Positions 35,618-45,380 are shown, counted from the first letter of the stretch. The stretch: 61,339 bases of DNA from Clostridia bacterium (GCA_017444735.1 JAFSWB010000001.1:1-61339); one strand, 5' to 3'. Numbers and translations: made by a program. Notes: generated from the sequence alone by a model not told the origin.

Positions 35618-38617
35618 TCAATAAATATCAGTAGTCGTTCCGGAGATGAATTTGAGCAGACGCGTCAGGTCTTTACTGTTGACGACCCCGTCGCCGTTGA
35701 CGTCGAGCGCCTTCTCGTTGACGAAGACGCTTCCCGGATTCGAGATGTGCTTGAGAAGACGGGTCAGGTCCTTACTGTTGACGACCCCGTCGCCGTTGAT
35801 ATCGCCGCGCACGTAGTCGAGAACGGGGATGATCTCATCCTTTTCCGCGCCGCAGACCGTGCAGGTGTGGTGCATGATCCCGGTCTCGGTCTCCGTCGCG
35901 CGGAGCGTTCTCACTCCCTTGTCCCATACGTGGCCGAGAGCGGCGGAGACGTCGCCGTTGTACGAGTCGCCGCAGCGTGTGCAGACGTAGACGGTGTATC
36001 CTTCATCCTCGCAGGTCGGAGCGACCGTTTCACCCGCGACGTAGTCGTGACCGAGCGCGTCGGTCGGGCGCGTTTCGACAGCGCCGCAGCGCGAGCAGGT
36101 GTGCGTTTCGACGCCTCTCTCGGTGCAGTTCGCCGGCGTCGTCTCGAACCATTCGCCGAAGGAGTGGCCGAGAGGAGCGACTTCGGCGTCCCTGTAGGAA
36201 TCGTTGCATCTCGAGCAGGTGTGCGCGGTATAGCCCGCCTCGGTGCAGGTCGGCTCGGTGACGACGTCGTCATAATCGTGGTCGAGAGGAGCGACGGGAG
36301 AGTCGGTAAAGGCGTCTCCGCAGCGCGAGCAGGTATGCGTGGTGAAGCCCGCCTCGGTGCAGGTCGGAGCGGTGACGACTTCGCCGTAGTCGTGGCCGAG
36401 GGCGTTGATCGTCTCGCCGACGTACGAGTCGCCGCAGCGCGAGCACGTATAGGTGACGAAGCCGTTCTCGGTGCAGGTCGGTTCAGTCCTGACTCCCGCG
36501 TAGTCGTGGTCGAGAGCCGCGACGGGCGAATCGGTGAAGGACGCGCCGCATCTCGAGCAGGTGTGCGTGGTGAAGCCCGCCTCGGTGCAGGTCGGAGCGG
36601 TGACGACGTCTATGTAATCGTGGCCGGGGGCGTTGATCGTCTCGCCGACGTACGAGTAGCCGCAGCGCGAGCACGTATAGGTGATAAAGCCGTTTTCTGT
36701 GCAGGTCGGTCCGGTCGTTACGCCGACGTATTCGTGGCCGAGAGCCGCGACGGGCGAGTCGGTGAAGGTGTCTCCGCAGACCGAGCAGGTGTGCGTGGTG
36801 AAGCCCGCCTCGGTGCAGGTCGGAGCGGTGACGACGTCGACGTATTCGTGAACGTGGGAGAGAACGGTAACGCTTCCGGGGGTGATCGCAAAGCTCACGT
36901 CGTCCTCATTGTAGTTGCTGACGTTGCCGGCGGGATAGGAGATACTGACCGGATACTCCGTTCCCTCGACAGCGCCGTCAAGGACGACAAACTTCAACGT
37001 TATGAACAGGCCGTCGCCCTCGAAGTCGGAGCCGTTGACCCAGGAAATCTTTGTTTCGGCGTTGATATTACCGCCGACGCCGGGAGCGAGGGTCGCGCCG
37101 GCGAATGAAAGAGCGGTTTCGTCAAAAACGGGGGTGAGGATAGCGGCAGAGAAACCGGGATTGTTTTCGATCGTGACGGGGACGAGAACGGTCTCGCCGA
37201 CCGTGCCCGAGACGGCGCCGACCGTCATGATCGGCTCCTTCACGTTGACCGTGACGGAACCGGCGGACACGGTCCATTCGACGTCGTCCTCGTTGTAATT
37301 GCTGACGTCTCCGTCCCCGAAGGTGATGCCGACGGGGTAAGTGCCCGCCGAGGCTCCGGCGTTAACGGTGAACGTAAGGTTGAGGAAAACTCCGTTTCCG
37401 GTATAGTCTGAGCCGAAGGACAATGAAAATCCTTTTTCGGTCGAATTGGAATTACCGACGATGCCGGAGGCGAGCTTTGCGCTGACAAAGGTGAGGGCGG
37501 TTTTGTCGAACGAGAATTGACCGATAGCCGCCGCAAAGCCGGGGTTTCCGGAAATCGTCACGGGGATCGTTACGGTATCTCCGGGTTCTCCCGTCGCGGA
37601 AGCGATCGTGAACGTGAGCTTGTCGGCCGGATCTTCCGGTCCGGGTCCGGGCGGATCTTCCGGTCCGGGACCCGGGTCGTCGCCCTGAAGGACGGTGACC
37701 GATCCCGACGTGACGGTCAGAGGAACGTCAGCCTCGTCATAGTTGCTTACGCTATCGTCATCGAACGAGAAGGTGATCGGAATGACGGCGCCGACGGCGG
37801 CGTCAGCCGCCACGCTGAATCTGAGCGTTACGAACAGGCCTGTTCCGGTGTAATCGGAGGAACCGACCCAGGAGATCCCCGATGCGGATTTCGACGCCAT
37901 TCCGCCGATGCCCGACGCGAGGATGATCCTATCAAAGGTGAGAGCGGAAGAGTCGAACCCGACGGAGAGCGCGAGAGCGGAGAAACCGGTGTTCTCGGTT
38001 ATCGTGACGGGGATGTCGATCGTTTCGCCCTGCTTTGCCTCGCCCGATCCGATAACAAGGGACAGAGCCGGCACGACGGGGTCGGGTCCGGGATCCGGAG
38101 GATCGATCGGATCGTGCGGATCTTCGGGAGTCGAGCTTCCCTTGACGGTCACGGAGCCGGCGGTCACGACCGTGGGAACGTTGTTCTCATCGGAGTCGCT
38201 CACGTCGTCTTCACTGTAAGTAAACGATATCGGAAGGACGGAGTCCGCCGCGGCTCCGGCGGAGACGGCGAATTTGAGCGTTATGAAGAGACCGGTCGCC
38301 GTCGCCTCTGAAAACGCGGTGTAAGAGAGACCGGACGCCGATTTTGAGAGCATACCTCCGATGCCGTCCGCAAGGGTCGCCGACTGGAAAGTCAGCGCGG
38401 AGGAGTCGTAGTCGATCGTGACTGCGAACGCCGCAAAACCGGGGTTTTCGGTGATCGTTACGGGGACTTCGACCGTGGTTCCCGCCTCGGCCTCGACGCT
38501 GCCAATCGTTATTCTCAGCGGGGAAGCCGCGGTCGCGGCGATCCCGAGGAAGGGAATACACCCGACGATCATGATAATGGCGAGCACGGAAGAAATCGTT
38601 TTCCTGATGTTTCTCAT
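35618..38617 (-). CDS. Scaffoldin-like secreted protein: four cohesin-type modules, nine CxxC repeats, C-terminal dockerin
   Basis: 999 residues. Signal peptide (1-31, ends AATAAS). Four cohesin-like modules at about 33-160, 184-308, 332-458 and 462-586; each has VPVTI(T)ENPGF, LTF and a final SVTV strand. The first three are separated by Pro/Gly/Asp linkers such as DPGPGPEDPPGP. Nine repeats of about 38 residues follow (590-930), built as PTCTEAGFTTHTCSRCG plus GH; two alternating subtypes imply duplication of a dimer. The end is a type I dockerin (about 936-999) with two Ca-binding loops DINGDGVVNSKDL and DVNGDGVVNSKDL. No sortase or SLH anchor. Start: ATG at 38617 after AAAGGAGA. A TATAAT-type -10 lies at 38678-38683. 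Confidence 0.85.
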   Translation of the reverse strand: MRNIRKTISSVLAIIMIVGCIPFLGIAATAASPLRITIGSVEAEAGTTVEVPVTITENPGFAAFAVTIDYDSSALTFQSATLADGIGGMLSKSASGLSYTAFSEATATGLFITLKFAVSAGAAADSVLPISFTYSEDDVSDSDENNVPTVVTAGSVTVKGSSTPEDPHDPIDPPDPGPDPVVPALSLVIGSGEAKQGETIDIPVTITENTGFSALALSVGFDSSALTFDRIILASGIGGMASKSASGISWVGSSDYTGTGLFVTLRFSVAADAAVGAVIPITFSFDDDSVSNYDEADVPLTVTSGSVTVLQGDDPGPGPEDPPGPGPEDPADKLTFTIASATGEPGDTVTIPVTISGNPGFAAAIGQFSFDKTALTFVSAKLASGIVGNSNSTEKGFSLSFGSDYTGNGVFLNLTFTVNAGASAGTYPVGITFGDGDVSNYNEDDVEWTVSAGSVTVNVKEPIMTVGAVSGTVGETVLVPVTIENNPGFSAAILTPVFDETALSFAGATLAPGVGGNINAETKISWVNGSDFEGDGLFITLKFVVLDGAVEGTEYPVSISYPAGNVSNYNEDDVSFAITPGSVTVLSHVHEYVDVVTAPTCTEAGFTTHTCSVCGDTFTDSPVAALGHEYVGVTTGPTCTENGFITYTCSRCGYSYVGETINAPGHDYIDVVTAPTCTEAGFTTHTCSRCGASFTDSPVAALDHDYAGVRTEPTCTENGFVTYTCSRCGDSYVGETINALGHDYGEVVTAPTCTEAGFTTHTCSRCGDAFTDSPVAPLDHDYDDVVTEPTCTEAGYTAHTCSRCNDSYRDAEVAPLGHSFGEWFETTPANCTERGVETHTCSRCGAVETRPTDALGHDYVAGETVAPTCEDEGYTVYVCTRCGDSYNGDVSAALGHVWDKGVRTLRATETETGIMHHTCTVCGAEKDEIIPVLDYVRGDINGDGVVNSKDLTRLLKHISNPGSVFVNEKALDVNGDGVVNSKDLTRLLKFISGTTTDIY

Positions 38618-38741
38618 TATCAAAAATCTCCTTTTCAAGTCTTTTTTTATGTCAACGACATATACTTTTCCTTATAAATTATATAACAATTCATAAGTTA
38701 AAATGTGAACATACTGTTACATTTAGGATTAAAAAGAAAAC

Positions 38742-38770
38742 CCTTCGCGGTTTTTCCGCGAAGGTTTTTC
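38742..38770 (-). terminator. Terminator after tRNA-Gln
   Basis: Stem CCTTCGCGG / CCGCGAAGG (38742-38750 / 38756-38764), with poly-T on both sides. It lies directly downstream of the minus-strand tRNA and upstream of the scaffoldin promoter region. Confidence 0.7.
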
Positions 38771-38840
38771 AGGGATATCAGGATTCGAACCTGAAACGAC
38801 AGAGTCAAAGTCTGTTGTGTTGCCATTACACCATATCCCT
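38770..38840 (-). tRNA. tRNA-Gln (anticodon TTG), CCA not encoded
   Basis: Minus strand: acceptor AGGGATA pairs with TATCCCT, discriminator G. The anticodon stem ACAGA/TCTGT holds loop CTTTGAC, giving anticodon TTG. The T-arm is CAGGTTCGAATCCTG. Length 71 nt, no genomic CCA, in contrast to the tRNA-Arg at 600. Confidence 0.95.
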
Positions 38841-38943
38841 TCGTACGGCGTATATTTTAACACACCGCGAAGGGAAAGTCAACAGAAACGACCGTCGTGT
38901 TTCAAACCCGTCCGAGGCGGGCCTCATTGAATTCCGGCTCTTG

Positions 38944-41205
38944 TCAGTCGTCCGTCGGCCCCATCTTTTCAAACGGGATCGGAACGAAATCGGGGATCTT
39001 TTCGAACAGGGGAGCGTCAGGTCTGATCCGGTAATCGCGCCCCTCAAAATCGACGAAACCGGGGTCCTCGTCGGTGATGAAGTTAGTGTCGAGCCCGGTC
39101 GCGCTCTCAAGTCCGTTATCGAGCTTGAACGGACGAGACGCCCTCACTATTACGTTGTTTTCGTAGTGATTGGCGTACGGCGTCCTGAGCCGCCTTTCCG
39201 CGGCTCCCGACTTCTCGACGTAATCCGGGTCTTCGAGATCGCGGTGATGCTCGATCGCCGCCGCCGCCCACTCCGCGAACGTCGGATTCCTCTTCAGGTA
39301 TTTTTCGTTGCTCATCGAGACGGCCGCGTTGTAAATACTCTCGAAAAAGCCCTTCCAGTGATCGAACGGGCAGAGCCAGTAGCTTATGTCCCCGCCGAAG
39401 GCGAAATATCCGGCGTCGATGCTGACGTTGTTCCAGAAGCAGTGCTCGCCGCCGTTGTGATGGTTGTAGCTCCTGCCTCCCGAGACCCAGTTCGTGCCGT
39501 TCTCGATCGATCCGTTTCCGACGACGACGTTCCCGTACGCGTACATTCCGCGCGAAAGGTCGTCAAAGTAGACGCCGTAGTCCCCCTTGGCGAAGTCGTG
39601 GAAATAGTTGTATCTGTAGTGGTTCGCGCAGGACGAGCATCCGCCGCCTCCCACGTAGATCATTCCGGTATCGTGCGCGACGGTGTCGCCGCCCTTGATG
39701 ACGTTGTACTCGAAAACGCCTTCGTTGTGGCCGGCGTCCCCGAGCGTCGTGTATTCGAGATAGTTGTGCGAGACGACGTTTCCGACGCCTCCTCCGCACA
39801 TGATCCCGAATCTGCACCGCGCGTTGACGACGACGCAGTTCTGGACGAAGTTGTTCGCGGGCGTGAGCGTCTTTCTGTCGCCGCCGGAGATCGCCCCCGC
39901 GTGATTCGTGAAGTACTCGATCTTCGTCGAAACGACGCCGCAGCGCTCCCCGCCGTCAACGGCGAAGGCGGAGTCGACGTATTCGCGATGCTCGCACGTT
40001 CCCGATATGCGGCAGCGCTGAACGAGCACGTTAACGCAGTCGTAAACGCCGACGGCGCAGCCCGCGCACCGTCCGAGATCGAGCCGGTCGATGAGGACGT
40101 ATCCGGCGTCTCTCAAGACGAGCTGATCGAGGTGTCGCGTCACGAAGCGGATATCGTCGCCCTCCTTTATTCCGCCGTCCGGCGGGATGAGGTAGAGGCG
40201 TCCCGTCTTTCTGTCGAGATACCACTCGCCGGGCGCGTCGAGTTCCTCGGGAACGTTCGTGAAATAGTAATTGTTCGACGGATCGTCGTTTATGGGGGAG
40301 TCCTCGAACGATCCGACGCCGCTGACTGTCTTGTTCTCCTTATCGACGGAGACGACCCGGGTGTGATGGGTTATCCAGTCGTGAACGAGCGCGCCGTAGA
40401 CGTAGATCTCGTCGTTTTCATCCCACGCGGAGAGTCTGTCGTCGGGATCGGGAACGGCGATCTTCCACGGGTCCCCGTTTCCTCCCGCCTCGACGACGCA
40501 GTCCTTCGTCGAAAAGAGCTTGTCATTTGAGTTCGGATAGCGGGCGAGATCGAGGATCCTCCCGTTATAGAGGAGAGTCGATCCCCACGCGGTCCCGAAC
40601 TGACCGCCTTCTTCCGCGACGGATCCGAAATCGGAAAATCCGAGCTCGTTAAGATCCGCAAAGACGACGCGGTCTCTCGCTTCCGGGCGGAGCTTGTTCA
40701 GAAACGGGTCGCCGGAGGCGTTTTTGAACGCGGACGCGGGTATCCCCGGCGACGAGGACAGGACCGGAGTCTCTCCCTCCGCCGCCGTGATGATGAGAGG
40801 CGACTCGGGAGTTCCGGAATGAGCGGGGCCGATCGTCAGAGTTTCGGTCAGCTCGTAAAGGCCGCCTCTCATGACGATTTTCGCTCCGCCGAGTCCCTCG
40901 ACGCGGCGGAGCGCCTCGCCGAGAGTGCGTATCGGATCGTCTTTTTTTCCGGAGGCGCCGTCGCTGCCGTCCGGGGAGACGAAAAACGTGTTTTCGTTCG
41001 ATTTCGCGAACGCGTCGGTATTGAACGGGCGGACGACCGTGATCTCGTCCGGGAGCTCAGCCACAGCTGCGAAAAAGCGGTCTCTTACCCCGCCCTCGGC
41101 GGTGGGACGCGCTTTGATCTCCCCGTATTCCCGAGGCATATTGAGCGTGATCTCAAAACGGTCCGACGTGATCTCGCTCTGCCTTCTCTCCGTCATTTCT
41201 CGCAA
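38944..41205 (-). CDS. Right-handed parallel beta-helix protein, probable carbohydrate-active enzyme
   Basis: 753 residues. An N-terminal segment NTFFVSPDGSDGASGKKDDP (about 72-91) then IRTLGEALRRV is the entry of beta-helix glycosidases and lyases such as GH141-like proteins. Repeated N/V/V coils run from about 370 to 640, for example NNFVQNCVVVNARC, HNYLEYTTL and NVVVGNGS. I cannot assign a substrate. There is no signal peptide, so either it is cytoplasmic or exported otherwise. The TTG at 41205 fits the SD GAGGTG; an ATG 9 bases later is the alternative. Confidence 0.7.
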   Translation of the reverse strand: MREMTERRQSEITSDRFEITLNMPREYGEIKARPTAEGGVRDRFFAAVAELPDEITVVRPFNTDAFAKSNENTFFVSPDGSDGASGKKDDPIRTLGEALRRVEGLGGAKIVMRGGLYELTETLTIGPAHSGTPESPLIITAAEGETPVLSSSPGIPASAFKNASGDPFLNKLRPEARDRVVFADLNELGFSDFGSVAEEGGQFGTAWGSTLLYNGRILDLARYPNSNDKLFSTKDCVVEAGGNGDPWKIAVPDPDDRLSAWDENDEIYVYGALVHDWITHHTRVVSVDKENKTVSGVGSFEDSPINDDPSNNYYFTNVPEELDAPGEWYLDRKTGRLYLIPPDGGIKEGDDIRFVTRHLDQLVLRDAGYVLIDRLDLGRCAGCAVGVYDCVNVLVQRCRISGTCEHREYVDSAFAVDGGERCGVVSTKIEYFTNHAGAISGGDRKTLTPANNFVQNCVVVNARCRFGIMCGGGVGNVVSHNYLEYTTLGDAGHNEGVFEYNVIKGGDTVAHDTGMIYVGGGGCSSCANHYRYNYFHDFAKGDYGVYFDDLSRGMYAYGNVVVGNGSIENGTNWVSGGRSYNHHNGGEHCFWNNVSIDAGYFAFGGDISYWLCPFDHWKGFFESIYNAAVSMSNEKYLKRNPTFAEWAAAAIEHHRDLEDPDYVEKSGAAERRLRTPYANHYENNVIVRASRPFKLDNGLESATGLDTNFITDEDPGFVDFEGRDYRIRPDAPLFEKIPDFVPIPFEKMGPTDD

Positions 41206-41216
41206 GTCGTCACCTC

Positions 41217-41672
41217 TTATTTTTCTTCGTTGTCCTCGTCTTCGTCATCGTCTGTGTCGGTCGAGACAAAGGGATCGTAGTCGGTGTCGTCGTCTTTGCG
41301 CTCATCCTCGGGACGTTCGAGCTTTTCGCCGCACGTCGGGCAGAAGAAAGCGGACTTCGAGACCTTTCCGCCGCAGGCGGGACAGACGCGGGACTTTCTC
41401 AGCTCGGCGAGCTTTTCGCGGTACGCCTTGATGTCGCCGTTGATCTTGTCGGCCTGCGTGATGAGGGTCGCGATCTCCTCGGCGTTGTCAAGTCCCTCGC
41501 GCTCGGAAGAATAAAAGAGCGCGCCGATCTTTGCGTAGGTGGATTTCAGTCTGACTTCCTCCGCCTTGATGTTGAACTTGACCCTTGCGACTCCGGTGAG
41601 CTCGCCGGTCTTTTTCGCGGTATAGTAAGCCGCGTCCGTTACCGTTTTCTGAAGATCGTCAAAAAATGCCAT
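41217..41672 (-). CDS. Zinc-ribbon protein with coiled coil and acidic tail
   Basis: 151 residues. The helical N-terminus (about 1-95) has a MAFFDDLQKTVTDAAYYTAKK start. A zinc ribbon CPACGGK / CPTCGEK (about 97-117) and a 30-residue Asp/Glu tail follow. Such proteins are common in Clostridia with unknown function. It lies 11 bases upstream of the beta-helix gene, so probably in the same transcript. Confidence 0.75.
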   Translation of the reverse strand: MAFFDDLQKTVTDAAYYTAKKTGELTGVARVKFNIKAEEVRLKSTYAKIGALFYSSEREGLDNAEEIATLITQADKINGDIKAYREKLAELRKSRVCPACGGKVSKSAFFCPTCGEKLERPEDERKDDDTDYDPFVSTDTDDDEDEDNEEK

Positions 41673-41730
41673 GATAAACCTCCGTTATTTATTCCGCGGG
41701 TCGCGCCCGCTGATTTACAGGATAATTACG

Positions 41731-43101
41731 TCAAGCCCACCCGATGACGAGCTGCGCCACCTTGAAGTAAACGAGAAGCGACAGCGCGTCGACGATCGTC
41801 GTTATGAACGGCGACGCCATGACGGCGGGGTCGAATCCGATCCTCTTGGCGAGGATGGGAAGGATCGCTCCGACGAGCTTTGCGATTATTACGACGCAGA
41901 CGAGCGTCAGCGAGACGACGATCGCCGCGCTGATCGAAACGCGGTCGATGAGCATCATCTTGCCGAAATTGACGACGGAAAGCGTCGCTCCGCACAGGAT
42001 CGCGACGCGGATCTCTTTCCAGAGGATGCGGAGGATGTCGCGCATCGAGATCTCGCCGAGCGAGAGTCCGCGGATCACGGTGACGGAGACCTGACCGCCG
42101 GCGTTGCCGCCCGTGTCCATCAGCATCGGGATGAAGGCGATCAGAGCGGTCATCGCCGCCGAACGGGTCAGGGCGTCCTCGAAATGCTTCAGGATGCCGC
42201 TCGTGAACGTGGCGGACACCATGAGCAGAAGGAGCCACGGTATCCTCTTTAGCCACGTCGCGAAGACGCCGGTCTTGAGATACGGTTTGTCGGTAGGCGT
42301 GATAGCCGCCATGATTTCGATATCCTCGGTGTCCCCGCTCTCGATGACGTCCATAGCGTCGTCGTACGTCACGATCCCGACGAGACGCTTTTCGTTATCG
42401 ACGACGGGGATCGCCATGAGGTCGTATTTCGACATCGTCCGCGCCGTTTCCTCTTTGTCGTCGAGGGTGCCGACCGAGATCACCTGATCTTCCATCAGCT
42501 CTCCGACGGTCATCCCCTCTTTCGGAGCGGTCAGGATATCCTTCACCGTTACGACGCCGATAAGATGGCGCGCCGGGTCCGTCACGTAGCAGGTGTAGAT
42601 CGTTTCCTTGTCGACTCCCGTTTTCTTGATTTGCGCGAACACGTTGTCGGCGGTCATCGACGGCTTCAGCTCGACGAACTCCGTCGTCATTATCGAGCCG
42701 GTGCTGTCGTCGGGATAGTGGAGCAGCTCGTTTATCTCCTTGCGCTTCTGGGGGTCGGAGTGGACGAGGATCCTCTTTACCACGTTCGCCGGCATCTCTT
42801 CTATGATATCGACGGTATCGTCGACGAACAGGTCGGAGATGACCGCGGTCAGCTCCTTATCGGAGAACGCTTCGATGAGGGTGACCTGATGATCGCTGTC
42901 CATTTCGACGAAGCACTCGGCCGCCATTTCCTTCGGCAGGATTCTGAAAAGGATCGGGATGCTCTCCTCGTCGATTTCGTCGAACAAGAGCGCCACGTCG
43001 GCAGGCTCGTACGATGACAGCATACTTCGGAGCTCGTGAAACTTCCTGTTTGCGAGTAATTCTTCGATCTCCGGTACGATCTTCCTGATCTCATCCGTCA
43101 T
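41731..43101 (-). CDS. mgtE: Magnesium transporter MgtE
   Basis: 456 residues: N-terminal helical domain with LFDEIDEESIPILFRILPKE, a CBS pair (about 140-260), then five transmembrane helices with the selectivity segment FIPMLMDTGGNAGGQ. Cytosolic Mg2+ sensed by the N and CBS domains gates the channel. ATG at 43101 follows AAAGGAGA; a GTG further up lies before the SD. No Mg riboswitch fits in the 45-base upstream gap. Confidence 0.95.
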   Translation of the reverse strand: MTDEIRKIVPEIEELLANRKFHELRSMLSSYEPADVALLFDEIDEESIPILFRILPKEMAAECFVEMDSDHQVTLIEAFSDKELTAVISDLFVDDTVDIIEEMPANVVKRILVHSDPQKRKEINELLHYPDDSTGSIMTTEFVELKPSMTADNVFAQIKKTGVDKETIYTCYVTDPARHLIGVVTVKDILTAPKEGMTVGELMEDQVISVGTLDDKEETARTMSKYDLMAIPVVDNEKRLVGIVTYDDAMDVIESGDTEDIEIMAAITPTDKPYLKTGVFATWLKRIPWLLLLMVSATFTSGILKHFEDALTRSAAMTALIAFIPMLMDTGGNAGGQVSVTVIRGLSLGEISMRDILRILWKEIRVAILCGATLSVVNFGKMMLIDRVSISAAIVVSLTLVCVVIIAKLVGAILPILAKRIGFDPAVMASPFITTIVDALSLLVYFKVAQLVIGWA

Positions 43102-43146
43102 AGATCCCGTCTCCTTTCCCACAGCGACGTCGACGCCGCCTTAATA

Positions 43147-43845
43147 TCAATCGCGGGCCTCCCGGGACGCGCCGTTTTCCGCCGCTCCCAGAAGCTTCCC
43201 GTATTTGTCCTTTTTGTTCTCCGCGCCGAAAAACGACGTCCCGACGACGAAGTTGTCCGCTCCCGCCGACGCGGCGAGAGAGATATTGTCCTCATTGATC
43301 CCGCCGTCGACCTGCACCGAGATCTTCGGATCGACCGAGTCGGCGATACGGCGGACTTCCTCGACCTTCGGAAGCATACCGTCCATGAATTTCTGACCGC
43401 CGAAGCCGGGCTCGACCGTCATGACGAGGACCATATCGCAAAGATCGATCACGTCCCTGATATCGGACGCCGGATATCCCGGCTTCAGAGCGACCGCGGA
43501 ACGCATACCGAGATTGCGGATATGCGCGAGCGCGCCGCGCCGCGAACAGACGTCCCCGACGTCGGAGTGGATCGTCACGGAATAAGCGCCGGCGTCGGAC
43601 AGGCGGTCGATATACTCCCAGGGAGCGACGGTCATCATATGAACGTCGACGGGGACTCCGGCGACGCCGACCGTCTTTTTTATTATGTCGAACCCGAAGC
43701 TGATGTTCGGCACGTAGACGCCGTCCATGACGTCGGCGTGAAGCATCGGAACGCCCGCCGCGACGGCTTCCTTCACGCTCTTTTCGAGCCGCAGAAAGTC
43801 GCACGCGAGGAGCGACGGGTTGATTATTATCGGATGATTTCTCAT
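43147..43845 (-). CDS. rpe: Ribulose-phosphate 3-epimerase
   Basis: 232 residues, TIM barrel: INPSLLACDF, MLHADVMDGVYVPNISFG, VDVHMM, VMTVEPGFGGQKFM and VDGGIN carry the metal His/Asp/His/Asp. Interconverts ribulose-5-P and xylulose-5-P. ATG at 43845 follows AGAAGGA. Confidence 0.95.
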   Translation of the reverse strand: MRNHPIIINPSLLACDFLRLEKSVKEAVAAGVPMLHADVMDGVYVPNISFGFDIIKKTVGVAGVPVDVHMMTVAPWEYIDRLSDAGAYSVTIHSDVGDVCSRRGALAHIRNLGMRSAVALKPGYPASDIRDVIDLCDMVLVMTVEPGFGGQKFMDGMLPKVEEVRRIADSVDPKISVQVDGGINEDNISLAASAGADNFVVGTSFFGAENKKDKYGKLLGAAENGASREARD

Positions 43846-44019
43846 TGTTTTGTTCCTTCTGCCTGAAATAACGTCGCGCGGTGACGGGAAGGGTCGTTCT
43901 CTCATACGATAGTTATGAGCTTTCAGCTCTCAAATCAGTATACGCCCGAGCGGACGCCGAGGGATCGTCAAAAGAAAGGACTGTCGGCGCGACGGCTCAC
44001 GCGAGGGCTTTTTATAAAC

Positions 44020-44490
44020 TCATTCGCTGAGGAGGCACACCGCGTGGGCGGCGATCCCTTCGCCGCTCCCGGTGAAGCCGAGCTTTTCTTCCGTGGTCGC
44101 TTTCACGTTGACCCGGGAGACGGGGACGCCGAGCGCCGCCGCTATCGACGCTTTCATCTCTTCAATGAACGGCGAGAGCTTCGGCCTTTCGGCGACGACG
44201 GTGACGTCGGCGTAATCGGGGGTGAAGCCGCCCTCGCGGACAAGCCGCGCGGTCTCGCGAAGGAGTTCCGCGCTGTCCGCGCCGAGAAACCGGTCGTCGT
44301 TGTCGGGAAAGTGATATCCTATATCGCGCATACCCGCGGCGCCGAAGAGGGCGTCGATCAGCGCGTGGATCACAACGTCGCCGTCGGAGTGCGCGGCAAG
44401 GCCGAATCCGGCGGGTATTTCGACGCCGCCGAGGACGAGTCGTCCGCCGGGCGTCGTTCTGTGTACGTCGTATCCGTGACCGATCCTCAT
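44020..44490 (-). CDS. ispF: 2-C-methyl-D-erythritol 2,4-cyclodiphosphate synthase
   Basis: 156 residues: RIGHGYDVHR start with zinc Asp and His, HSDGDVVIHALIDALFGAA, GYHFPDND and KATTEEKLGFTGSGEGI. MEP pathway of isoprenoid synthesis. Its start overlaps the ispD stop by 2-3 bases. Confidence 0.96.
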   Translation of the reverse strand: MRIGHGYDVHRTTPGGRLVLGGVEIPAGFGLAAHSDGDVVIHALIDALFGAAGMRDIGYHFPDNDDRFLGADSAELLRETARLVREGGFTPDYADVTVVAERPKLSPFIEEMKASIAAALGVPVSRVNVKATTEEKLGFTGSGEGIAAHAVCLLSE

Positions 44491-45266
44491 TTCGCGTCCT
44501 CCTTCGATCCTTCACCGTTCGCGGCGCGGCGGGCGAGGATCGCCTCCGCGATCGCCGCGTCTTCCGGGTATGTGATCTTGATGTTTTCTCTGCCGCAGTC
44601 GACGAGCTTGACCTTGAAGCCGAGCCGTTCCGCCATCATCGCGTCGTCGGTGACGGAGGCGCCGTCCTTCAGCGCGGAGTAAAGCGCGGCGCGGTACAGG
44701 TTCGCCGTAAATACCTGAGGCGTAGAGATGAGCCAGACGCGGTTCCTGTCGAGCGTCTCCTCGACCGTGTCGTATCCGTCGGAGCGCTTCACGGTGTCGG
44801 TCGCGGGACACGCCGCGACTGCGGCGCCCGCGCGGGACGCGGCGGCGATGACTTTCTTTATCGCGTCCGGCGTGACGAGACACCGGGCGGCGTCGTGGAC
44901 CGCGATGAACCGGGAGGACGGAGACGCTTTTTCAAGCCCCGCCTCCGCCGATCTCATCCTGACGTCTCCGCCGGGGACGACGGCGGCGAGCTTCGATATC
45001 CTGCCTTCGAGAAGCCCGCGGCAGCGTTCGACGTCCTCCTCGCCGGTCACGACGATTATCTCTTTGACGTCGGGGCACTCATCGAACGCCTGAGCCGACC
45101 GGACGACGGCGGGGACCCCGCCGACGGGAAAGAACTGCTTTTTCTCGCCCGTTCCTTCGGAGAAGCGTTCCGAGGAGCCGGCGGCGAGGATCACGGCTGT
45201 CGTCGGACGCTCTCTGACGACAGCGTCGGCAAGCGAACTCAGAAAGGGAAGTATCCCGAGCGGCAC
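44487..45266 (-). CDS. ispD: 2-C-methyl-D-erythritol 4-phosphate cytidylyltransferase
   Basis: 259 residues, slightly longer than usual because of about 15 residues before the nucleotide-binding AVILAAGSSERF. HDAARCLV, CPATDTVKR and RNRVWLISTPQ are further family blocks. GTG at 45266 chosen because GGAGGTGA lies 5 bases upstream. Makes CDP-ME from MEP and CTP. Operon with ispF. Confidence 0.93.
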   Translation of the reverse strand: MPLGILPFLSSLADAVVRERPTTAVILAAGSSERFSEGTGEKKQFFPVGGVPAVVRSAQAFDECPDVKEIIVVTGEEDVERCRGLLEGRISKLAAVVPGGDVRMRSAEAGLEKASPSSRFIAVHDAARCLVTPDAIKKVIAAASRAGAAVAACPATDTVKRSDGYDTVEETLDRNRVWLISTPQVFTANLYRAALYSALKDGASVTDDAMMAERLGFKVKLVDCGRENIKITYPEDAAIAEAILARRAANGEGSKEDAK

Positions 45267-45380
45267 GGTCCTCACCTCCGAAATCTCATAGATACATAGA
45301 TTATACCACATTTGAAAGGAAGGGTAAAGAAAAAAACGCAATATACGGGAAACTTTTTCCGTCCGATATCGTCCCGCGGC

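Noticed and set aside
36100-36850. Regularly spaced repeats that might be a CRISPR array
   Set aside because: The 114-bp units are protein-coding repeats with matching codon periodicity and diverged copies, and there are no identical 25-40 bp repeats with unique spacers.
35747-37108. 453-codon plus-strand frame inside the scaffoldin gene
   Set aside because: Antisense to the CxxC repeats. Its own repeats only mirror them.
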